This document shows, piece after piece, positions 55,299-62,542 of a stretch of DNA of 64,000 nt (the stretch's first letter is position 1; each line of letters starts with the position of its first letter). The notes beneath the pieces were generated by a model, which was not told the DNA's origin, did not search any database, and saw only the letters and a program-made list of their open reading frames with translations. The DNA comes from Chloroherpetonaceae bacterium (GTDB taxonomy: Bacteria; Bacteroidota; Chlorobiia; Chlorobiales; Thermochlorobacteraceae), in NCBI GenBank assembly GCA_025056565.1, contig JANWWA010000002.1, forward strand, positions 62,001-126,000, read 5' to 3'. The position numbers were made by a program, and so were the translations under genes.

Positions 55299-56228
55299 AT
55301 GAACACCACTGCAAAACAATTTACGCTGATTGAATGGATTGGCATCTGGATTAAGGCAGCAAGAGCGCCATTTTTGGTGACCAGTGCAATCCCTGCTGTC
55401 TTGGGTGGCGTTATCGCATATGCAAACGGTTCATTTGACTGGGTAATTTTTGTGCTGGCATTTTTGGGTATTCTTTCGGCACATACGGCTGCTGACTTTA
55501 TTGATGATTACTTCGACTATAAAAACCGCAACTTTGGTAACAAAGACCAGCAATTTCACGACAGCCCGCTGGTGCGTGGTATTATCACAGCGGAGCAAGT
55601 TCTGTTGGCATTTTGGCTCTCGCTGGGACTGGCGCTGGCTGCTGGGGTCTATATTTTAATTCGTGTCGGTGCGCCTGTCTTGTGGCTCGCTGCAATCGGC
55701 GCTTTCATTGTTCTCTTCTACACTTCTCCGCCCATTCGACTCAACTTTCGCGGTCTTGGTGAAACTGCACTCTTTCTGGCATTCGGCCCGATGATTGTCT
55801 TCAGCGTCTATTTTGTCCTGACGCAGAGCTTTAGCTGGTTGCCCATTTTAGCAGCTGTGCCAGTTGGGATTTTTGTGATGAATGTCGGCATTGTGAGCAA
55901 CATTTTTGACCATAATGACGACATCAAAAACGGCAAGTTCACAATGCCAGTAAAGCTGGGTCAAGCCAGAGCCGTGCAAGTGCTGGCAGCTGTAACGATT
56001 CTGGCTTATCTATTCGTGGTGAGCGGCGTAGCGCTCAGGGTGCTGCCTTTGGGTTGCCTTCTTACCTTGCTGACTGCACCAATGTCATACAAAATGGTGG
56101 CACTAGCGCGTAACTACACTGACCTCTCACAATACCAGCCAGCAATGTCTCAGGCAATCGGTGTGTCGACGCTTGGGGGATTGGCAATGGTTATAGGTTA
56201 TGCAATTGAAATTATTGTTACTCCATAA
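55299..56228 (+). CDS. UbiA family prenyltransferase
   Basis: 309 residues, 8-9 predicted membrane helices. The first Asp motif reads AADFIDDYFDYKNR (residues 65-78) and the second NIFDHNDDIKNGKFTMPVKLG (200-220, here split across the active-site loop), so catalytic aspartates are present. YTSPPIRLNFRGLGE is the conserved central motif. The acceptor (naphthoquinone, benzoquinone, porphyrin or other) cannot be read. The start ATG 55299 is preceded by AAGGAG at 55285-55290; upstream in-frame codons run into the previous gene and are rejected. Confidence 0.85.
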   Translation: MNTTAKQFTLIEWIGIWIKAARAPFLVTSAIPAVLGGVIAYANGSFDWVIFVLAFLGILSAHTAADFIDDYFDYKNRNFGNKDQQFHDSPLVRGIITAEQVLLAFWLSLGLALAAGVYILIRVGAPVLWLAAIGAFIVLFYTSPPIRLNFRGLGETALFLAFGPMIVFSVYFVLTQSFSWLPILAAVPVGIFVMNVGIVSNIFDHNDDIKNGKFTMPVKLGQARAVQVLAAVTILAYLFVVSGVALRVLPLGCLLTLLTAPMSYKMVALARNYTDLSQYQPAMSQAIGVSTLGGLAMVIGYAIEIIVTP

Positions 56229-56245
56229 CTAAACAATTAGCTGAT

Positions 56246-57199
56246 ATGGAATCCATGCAAGTTCAAGCAAAACCAGTTTCACTTCAAACGTGGTGGATAG
56301 CGTTGCGTCCATTTTCTTTCACGGCATCGGTGACCCCTGCCGTGATGGGTGGAGTGATTGCGCTCTGGATGCGAGCGCATGGAATGGTGGAATTTGACTT
56401 CAGCATCCTGAACTTCCTGCTCTGCATTCTGGGCTGCGTTGCAATTCACAGCGTATCAAACCTTGTGAATGATTACTTCGACCACAAGACAGGGCTGGAT
56501 GACAAGGATAACTTCGGTGCAATGAAAATCTTGGTGCAAGGTGCACTGACGCCTGCACAAGTGCGCAATGCAGCATGGGTAGCATTTATAATCGCAGCTG
56601 CAATTGGGGCATACTTCATCTGGGAGGCAGGAAGCAAAGCCGATGTGCTAATTTATCTTATCTTATTTGGGGCACTCTCTGCTTACTTCTACACTGCACC
56701 ACCCCTGTCGCTTAAATATCGTGGCTTAGGAGATGTGCAAGTGATTCTCTCTTTTGCGGTCTTAATGGTCTTTGGCGCTTACTACGTGCAGACAAAGTCA
56801 TTCTCATGGCTGCCAATCTTATACTCCATTCCGATTGGCTTGCTGGTCGACGACATTTTGCACATTAACAACCTGCGTGACATTCCTACGGACAAAAAGG
56901 CGAACATCTCAACATTGGCGATTTGGCTTGGTGAGGAAGGCGCAAAGAAATTCCACTATGTGCTCTGCTTCGGTGCGTTCGCTGCCGTGCCACTGATGAT
57001 TATTTTTGCAAAGCTAACTTGGTTTTCTCTGCTGACGCTGCTTGCACTGCCTACAGCAGTGAAGCTCTCAAAGGAAGTATCTGCCATGACGCAGCCAAAT
57101 GTCGACCCGATGATTGTAGCACGGATTGCGCAACTGCACGCGCAGTTTGGTGCGCTAATGATTCTGGGCTTCGTGCTGGGAACGTTTTTCCCATACTAA
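56246..57199 (+). CDS. UbiA family prenyltransferase, MenA-like
   Basis: 317 residues, 8-9 membrane helices. The first Asp motif is NLVNDYFDHKTGLDDKD (73-88) and the second NNLRDIPTDKKANISTLAIW (209-228), both close to 1,4-dihydroxy-2-naphthoate octaprenyltransferase (MenA). YTAPPLSLKYRGLGD is the central signature. MenA makes demethylmenaquinone at the inner membrane. Other UbiA subfamilies remain possible, so no gene symbol is given. It starts 17 bp after the second UbiA gene and ends at a clear terminator. Confidence 0.85.
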   Translation: MESMQVQAKPVSLQTWWIALRPFSFTASVTPAVMGGVIALWMRAHGMVEFDFSILNFLLCILGCVAIHSVSNLVNDYFDHKTGLDDKDNFGAMKILVQGALTPAQVRNAAWVAFIIAAAIGAYFIWEAGSKADVLIYLILFGALSAYFYTAPPLSLKYRGLGDVQVILSFAVLMVFGAYYVQTKSFSWLPILYSIPIGLLVDDILHINNLRDIPTDKKANISTLAIWLGEEGAKKFHYVLCFGAFAAVPLMIIFAKLTWFSLLTLLALPTAVKLSKEVSAMTQPNVDPMIVARIAQLHAQFGALMILGFVLGTFFPY

Positions 57200-57276
57200 G
57201 AGGTTCTAAGCTTGCTGTTTCGCAAGCAGAAGTTGCGGAACGGGTAGTAAAAAACTTGTTCCTTATTAGTGCTTGA

Positions 57277-57315
57277 GGGTGAGCCGCTCAATTGGGGGAG
57301 CGGCTCGCCCTTTTT
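57277..57315 (+). terminator. Rho-independent terminator after the UbiA operon
   Basis: A 13-base stem (57277-57289 with 57298-57310, one G-T pair) closes an eight-base loop and is followed by five T residues. It ends the three-gene UbiA transcript 78 bp after its last stop and precedes comF. Confidence 0.9.
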
Positions 57316-57347
57316 CATTTTGCGTTGCTACAAGTGAGCGAAGAGTG

Positions 57348-58046
57348 ATGCGTGAAGCATTAAAGGGGATTTTGGACTTTCTCTATCCGAAGGTCTGTCT
57401 GGTGTGTGAGCAAGTGAGACTTGCATCTGATGAACACTTCGTGTGCAAAGCCTGCGAGCGCGACTTTGATACTTTTAGCTTGCCGAATGAAGCCACTAAT
57501 GAAATGATGGCGCGGCTTTGGGCAAATTTTCCTATGCAGCAAGCAATTGATGATGCAATAGCGTTGTATCGCTTCTATAAGAGCGGTAAAGTTCAAGCGG
57601 TGATTCACGCATTCAAATATGAGGGGCTGCCAGCTGTAGCGGTGGAGTATGGCAAAAAGCTTGGGCAGAAGATTTGGGCAGAACGTCCAACTGCACACTT
57701 TGACGGTATTGCATTTATGCCGCTTCATCCTGTGCGAAAGCTGGAGCGCGGCTACAACCAAGCAGAGCAACTGGCAAAAGGTGTCTCGGAGATACTGCAA
57801 ACGCCTGTGCTGGACTGCTTGATACGCACACGATACACTGCGACGCAAACGGGCTTAGATGTTGCCGAGCGAGAGAGGAATATGAAAGATGCCTTTGAAG
57901 CCACAGGCGATCTCTCAGGCAAGCGGCTGATACTGGTAGATGATGTCTTTACCACTGGCTCTACGATGCTCTCTTGTGCAAGGGCTTTGCGTAAGGCAGG
58001 CACAGTGCATCTGACTATTGCCGCGCTGGCAGTGGCAACGTCGTAG
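57348..58046 (+). CDS. comF: ComF family phosphoribosyltransferase-like protein
   Basis: 232 residues. An N-terminal zinc-finger-like pair of Cys motifs is present (CLVC at 17-20, CKAC at 33-36), followed by a type I phosphoribosyltransferase domain with the PRPP loop LILVDDVFTTGST. Homologues take part in DNA uptake during transformation or recombination. ATG 57348 is preferred: the upstream in-frame GTG would start inside the terminator hairpin. It is followed by rsmE after 52 bp. Confidence 0.9.
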   Translation: MREALKGILDFLYPKVCLVCEQVRLASDEHFVCKACERDFDTFSLPNEATNEMMARLWANFPMQQAIDDAIALYRFYKSGKVQAVIHAFKYEGLPAVAVEYGKKLGQKIWAERPTAHFDGIAFMPLHPVRKLERGYNQAEQLAKGVSEILQTPVLDCLIRTRYTATQTGLDVAERERNMKDAFEATGDLSGKRLILVDDVFTTGSTMLSCARALRKAGTVHLTIAALAVATS

Positions 58047-58098
58047 TCTCTCAGAAGTTTTGTAACGTTTGCAAAAACCAAGCTGCCGTGACTGCAAG

Positions 58099-58818
58099 AT
58101 GGATTTATTCTATGCACCGCCCGAAGCGATTTCAGGCGATGTACTCACGCTGGTTGGCGATGAGCGCCATCATGCTGTAACCGTGCTACGAAAGAAAGCA
58201 GGCGATACGCTCTATGCAATTGATGGTGAGGGTACTTGCTACACAGCCCGCATTCTTGAAATTTCCAAATCAACGCTGAAAGCCAGAATTGAAGCAAAAG
58301 AGTATGAGCCTGAACCGCTTACGCACATCACGATTGCAATTTCACTGACTAAGACAAGTGACCGCTTCGAAAATTTCTTAGAGAAAGCCACTGAACTGGG
58401 CGTCAGCGAGATTATTCCAATGCTGACTGCTCGCACAGTGTCCAGACCACGAGAAGACCAACGGCAAAGTAAATTAGAGCGGTGGCGAAAAATTGTGCTG
58501 GCAGCAGCCAAGCAATCGCAGCGCTACCGCTTGCCAAAGCTCCACCCTATTACAACATTTGAAGCCGTGCTGAGGCGCAACGATGAGCTGCGTGTGCTCC
58601 CATATGAGTTTTCCAGAAAGAAAATTGCCTTGTCATTTGTGGGGAAGCGAGTGCTGTTTGTGATTGGAAGCGAAGGCGGTTTCACACCCGAAGAAGTGGA
58701 AGCTGCGCTGCAGGCTGGCTTTGAGGAAATTTCATTAGGGAGAACCATTTTGCGAGTTGACACCGCAGGCATCTTTGTTGCAGCAATGGTGCGTGCTGAA
58801 GAATTGCGGCAAGCCTAG
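58099..58818 (+). CDS. rsmE: 16S rRNA m3U1498 methyltransferase RsmE
   Basis: 239 residues. The N-terminal PUA-like domain (DLFYAPPEAISGDVLTLVG) and the C-terminal SPOUT knot with VIGSEGGFTPEEVEAA and SLGRTILRVDTAGIFVAAMV match RsmE. It methylates N3 of U1498 in 16S rRNA. The start at ATG 58099 is chosen over a TTG at 58069, since RsmE proteins begin near the LFYAP motif. The FAH-family gene follows 24 bp downstream. Confidence 0.94.
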   Translation: MDLFYAPPEAISGDVLTLVGDERHHAVTVLRKKAGDTLYAIDGEGTCYTARILEISKSTLKARIEAKEYEPEPLTHITIAISLTKTSDRFENFLEKATELGVSEIIPMLTARTVSRPREDQRQSKLERWRKIVLAAAKQSQRYRLPKLHPITTFEAVLRRNDELRVLPYEFSRKKIALSFVGKRVLFVIGSEGGFTPEEVEAALQAGFEEISLGRTILRVDTAGIFVAAMVRAEELRQA

Positions 58819-58842
58819 ACAAATAAGGCAATCATTTTCGGT

Positions 58843-59544
58843 ATGGCAACTGTCTTTTTGGGCACAACACCGATTCAAGTCGGCACAATTTTCTGCGTTG
58901 GCAAAAACTATGAGGCACACGCCCGAGAAATGCGTGAGAGATTAGGGCTTGGCTTTCCTGACAAAGCGCCAGAGCAAGAGCCGATTGTTTTTTCAAAGCC
59001 AAGTAGTGCGCTGATTCACTCGGGAGAGTGCATCAAAATTCCCCACTTCGGTGGCAAGCCGATTTCTAATGAATTGCATCACGAGTTGGAGCTGGTAGTC
59101 TTAATTGGCAAGCAGGCAGTATCACTCAGCGAACAGGAAGCAGACGCCTGCATTGCAGGTTTCGGGGTTGGACTGGATATGACGCTGCGAGACCGACAGA
59201 CTGAAGCGAAAAAAAATGGTCAGCCATGGCTGATTGCAAAAGGCTTTCGCACAGCTGCAGTGGTATCAAGTTTTATCGTTGAACCACTTGAATCGGTATC
59301 TGCCTTCTCAATTGAGCTACTGAAAAATGGCAAGCGTGTGCAGGTAGGCTATCCACGCGAGATGATTTTCAGTATCCCATTTCTCATCTCCTATCTCTCA
59401 CACATCTTTGGGTTAGAGGCTGGTGACCTAATTTTTACAGGCACGCCTGAGGGAGTTGGCAGAGTCGAAACAGGCGATGAACTGCGAGCCTACCTGCGGA
59501 AAGGCGAAGTGCTGCTGGCAGACTTAAAGACTTGCGTTGCGTAG
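58843..59544 (+). CDS. Fumarylacetoacetate hydrolase family protein
   Basis: 233 residues, FAH/YcgM type. The metal-binding residues include HHELELVVLIGK (Glu-x-Glu) and the Asp of GFGVGLDMTLRDRQTEAK. FRTAAVVSSF and FTGTPEGVGRVETGDEL are family signatures. Such enzymes act as acylpyruvate hydrolases, oxaloacetate decarboxylases or in aromatic catabolism; the substrate is not determined here. It ends 3 bp from the convergent TolC-type gene. Confidence 0.9.
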   Translation: MATVFLGTTPIQVGTIFCVGKNYEAHAREMRERLGLGFPDKAPEQEPIVFSKPSSALIHSGECIKIPHFGGKPISNELHHELELVVLIGKQAVSLSEQEADACIAGFGVGLDMTLRDRQTEAKKNGQPWLIAKGFRTAAVVSSFIVEPLESVSAFSIELLKNGKRVQVGYPREMIFSIPFLISYLSHIFGLEAGDLIFTGTPEGVGRVETGDELRAYLRKGEVLLADLKTCVA

Positions 59545-59547
59545 GCT

Positions 59548-60972
59548 CTATCGTAGCCAGCGTTGTTGGATTTTTCCTGTCGCCCAGAGGTAATCGCTGA
59601 TTGCACGCAGGTAGTCGGCGCGAGCGTTCACCAAGCCTTGCATGGCTGCCGCTGTAGCACGCTCGCGTAGATTTAGGATAAGCAAGGAGCTTTCACCAGC
59701 CAAAAAGCGCTTACGCTCGCCCTCTTGCACGAGATAGGCATAGCGGGTTTCTCGCTCAGCTGCTTCAATGCGCTCCAAAGCACGTCCAATGGCTGACAAG
59801 GCATCATCAATGTCAGCTTGAATTTTTCGGTTAATCTCCAAGCGCTTGAGGAGGGTGCGTGTCGCTTTAATTTGCGCCAGCTGCAATTGTGCATTGGCAT
59901 TGCGAAAGAAAAGCGGTTGTGAAATAGAGAGACCAATGCGGTAATCGAAACCGCTGGCAGAGCCAAAGTATTGCAGGGCTTGAAACTGTGCTTCCACATT
60001 AGGACGCAAAAACTCGGTGGAAAAACGCACGTCAATATCTGCTGAACGTTGCTCAACATCAATTTGCAAGGCTTCTGGACGAAGTTGCAGAGCTTGCATA
60101 CGGTCAAACTCAATTTGAGCTGGCGTAAGAGTGGGCGCAGGTGGCAGTGAATATGGCACAGCGTTCAAGGGGCGTGGCGTGCCATCTGGATTCCAAAGCA
60201 AAACGGCTGCCTTAATGCTGGTGGCTTCATACTTGCGTTGCGCTTTAAGCATATCGCCACGCCGCTTTTCAACTTCTTGCAGAGCCTCAATGCTATCAAT
60301 CGCTGCGGTCTCGCCGCGGCGCACCCGCTCAGCAATTGCAGCGGCACGCACGACCGCAATCTCATAGACTTGCTTTGCAACGGCTAGTTGTGAGTAGGCT
60401 TCCGCCCAATCCCAATAAACCTCTGAGGCAGTAAGCAGCAAATTGTTCTTGATTTGCATTTCGTTAGCGCGTGAAAGGTCAGGGCGCAGGGCAGCCTTTT
60501 CAAACGATGCGCGACGCTTATCTAAGAAGATACCTTGCAGGAGCGGAACTTTCAAGCCAATTTCAGCTTCACCTGGCGGGTCGGTAACATCTACATTACT
60601 AAGGCGACTGCCAAACCCACGCTTATACTTTGCGACAAGTTTAGGTCCAAAAAGCGAGCCAATCGGTAGTTCAAAACTGGCACTGACTTGGTCGACAGTG
60701 GGAAAACCATTTTTGGTTTTGCGTTCTACCAAGCCCTCGAAGATAGGGTCAAACGCACCGTATGCATCACGCACGGTGGCTTCTGCAATGTCGGTTTCCA
60801 GCGCAGCTGAGATGGCTGTTGGATTGGCAGCTAAAACAAGGTCTAAGTATTGCTCGAGTGAGAGGGAATCTTTTGCAGATGTCGTGATAGGAAAAGTCGC
60901 TGTAAAAGGCTGAGCCTGCACAGCCGAAGCGGCTACGAAAAACGATGCAACAAAGAGGATTCTGAGACGCAT
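59548..60972 (-). CDS. TolC-type outer membrane efflux protein
   Basis: 474 residues. A signal peptide (about 1-22) ends near SAVQAQP. Two internally related outer membrane factor halves contain long helices (about 50-230 and 280-450), with the stretches LSLEQYLDLVLAANPTAI and FRIGLS...FFRNANAQLQL-like region (YRIGLSISQPLFF). The OEP (Outer membrane efflux protein) fold would form the channel of a tripartite exporter with the neighbouring HlyD and ABC proteins. ATG 60972 is preferred over GTG 60984. Confidence 0.9.
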   Translation of the reverse strand: MRLRILFVASFFVAASAVQAQPFTATFPITTSAKDSLSLEQYLDLVLAANPTAISAALETDIAEATVRDAYGAFDPIFEGLVERKTKNGFPTVDQVSASFELPIGSLFGPKLVAKYKRGFGSRLSNVDVTDPPGEAEIGLKVPLLQGIFLDKRRASFEKAALRPDLSRANEMQIKNNLLLTASEVYWDWAEAYSQLAVAKQVYEIAVVRAAAIAERVRRGETAAIDSIEALQEVEKRRGDMLKAQRKYEATSIKAAVLLWNPDGTPRPLNAVPYSLPPAPTLTPAQIEFDRMQALQLRPEALQIDVEQRSADIDVRFSTEFLRPNVEAQFQALQYFGSASGFDYRIGLSISQPLFFRNANAQLQLAQIKATRTLLKRLEINRKIQADIDDALSAIGRALERIEAAERETRYAYLVQEGERKRFLAGESSLLILNLRERATAAAMQGLVNARADYLRAISDYLWATGKIQQRWLR

Positions 60973-61151
60973 CGGACGTATCACGCTGTATGAATTAGTG
61001 TTTCAGTATGTCAGAGATAAAACTGAACTCTTAAAGAAGATGAGTAAAACGATGACCGTTTGAGACAGGGCAAGCAGCGTGCAATCAAAAAGCAGATACA
61101 CGCTACACTGGAACGGTAAGTGCTACCCTGCGTGCAAGTGTGGAAGCGTTG

Positions 61152-62510
61152 CTACTTATCTTCATCTTTGCTGACTGCATCTTTGCTCTTCTTGGCTTTG
61201 TCGTCACCGCCTTTTTTCTTGTCGAGACCGCCAGTGCGAGCGGGAATGATGGGTGGGAAGCCACAGAGCTGACGCCACGCTTCATATGCCAAACTGACTT
61301 CGTTAAGCAAAATCCAGCCAGTTACCTCTGTGCCTTGACGCAGGTAAGTGCGGTTGGGCCAAGGTTTATCGTTGGGGTCAGGCACGACCAACACACGGAA
61401 GCGACCGCTGCCATCATCGACTGCATCGACGACGGCGACTTTGCCGCCAAATGTGCCAACCGAAAGATTAGGCCAGCCGCCGCCCCAAACTTGAATGGCT
61501 GGAAAGCCTGCAAACTGCAGGCGCACAGGACGACCCGTATCAATAATAGCCGCATCTAAGCTGCTGACGAAAATTTCAGCCGCAATATCTTCACTGGCAT
61601 TCGGCGTAATGATGCAAAGCATATCACCTTTCTTGACCGTTTGTCCAGGGCCGACTTGAGCAATGCGTGTAACTTGTCCATCAATCGGGGCTATGACAAT
61701 ACCCAAGTTTCGGCGCGTGGCGACATTGCCAAGTTCCAAATCTGCTTTTGCAATTGTTGCACTTGCCTTACGCTGCTTAGCAGCCAGTTCTGCCTGTGCA
61801 TTCTTCACCTCTTGAATTGCAACTTGTAGGTCAGCATATGCCTTTGCCGAGTCAGCCATTGCTTTTTGCAGCCTAAGAAGAGCGGTTTCATAATCTTTGC
61901 GAGCAATCAAGCCTTGCGACTCGAGCGCTACAGCACGTTGGAATTGAATGCGAGCCGTATTGACATCAACATTAGCCTGCTGCACTGCTGCCTCAACAGC
62001 GCGCTGTTTCTGTTCAGCTTGCTTGACTTTGTTGCTGGCTTGCACAATTTCCAATTCCATCTCTCTGGCAGTGTTTTCACGAATCGTCTTCTGATACTCC
62101 ACGAAATTTTCTGCCAAAAACTTTGTGTCAATATCGCGCAAGATCGCAATCGTATCCCCTGCTTTGACTATTGTGCCCTCATTAACAAACCACCTTACAA
62201 TTCGTCCATCAATTTGTGCATCAATGGTCTGCGGGCGTAGCATTGGTGCAAACGAGGTTACTGTGCCAGAGCCTGCAACATTCTGCTGCCAAGTGTTGGG
62301 GATAAATGCGACAATAATGATAGCAAGCAGGGTAATGCCAAACCCGCGTGCCAGCGGTTCAGCAGTCTTAGGTGCTGTAGCCATTCTTAGCGCTGTAGTG
62401 TAGTAGTAGGGGATAACTTCTTCAATCGTAATCTTGCCATTACCGTTTTGGTGCCCATTTGTGGGTGGCAGTTCCGTAGTAACTCTCACCATCTGAATTT
62501 TTTCAGCCAT
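61152..62510 (-). CDS. HlyD family membrane fusion protein
   Basis: 452 residues. One membrane helix (about 55-73, GFGITLLAIIIVAFIPN) follows a cytoplasmic N-terminus. Biotinyl-lipoyl-like and coiled-coil regions follow: IDGRIVRWFVNEGTIVKAGD, two helices (about 115-250) and APIDGQVTRIAQVGPGQTVK. The C-terminus has a lysine/aspartate-rich tail. This is the periplasmic adaptor bridging inner-membrane transporter and TolC. It lies 32 bp downstream of the ABC gene and 179 bp before the TolC-type gene, in the same direction. Confidence 0.93.
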   Translation of the reverse strand: MAEKIQMVRVTTELPPTNGHQNGNGKITIEEVIPYYYTTALRMATAPKTAEPLARGFGITLLAIIIVAFIPNTWQQNVAGSGTVTSFAPMLRPQTIDAQIDGRIVRWFVNEGTIVKAGDTIAILRDIDTKFLAENFVEYQKTIRENTAREMELEIVQASNKVKQAEQKQRAVEAAVQQANVDVNTARIQFQRAVALESQGLIARKDYETALLRLQKAMADSAKAYADLQVAIQEVKNAQAELAAKQRKASATIAKADLELGNVATRRNLGIVIAPIDGQVTRIAQVGPGQTVKKGDMLCIITPNASEDIAAEIFVSSLDAAIIDTGRPVRLQFAGFPAIQVWGGGWPNLSVGTFGGKVAVVDAVDDGSGRFRVLVVPDPNDKPWPNRTYLRQGTEVTGWILLNEVSLAYEAWRQLCGFPPIIPARTGGLDKKKGGDDKAKKSKDAVSKDEDK

Positions 62511-62542
62511 ATCAAGAAATAGGTTGAAGTTTCAGGTCACAA

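Noticed and set aside
60443-60913. 156-residue plus-strand ORF
   Set aside because: It is antisense to the TolC-type gene and shows shadow composition (Ser/Arg/Ala).
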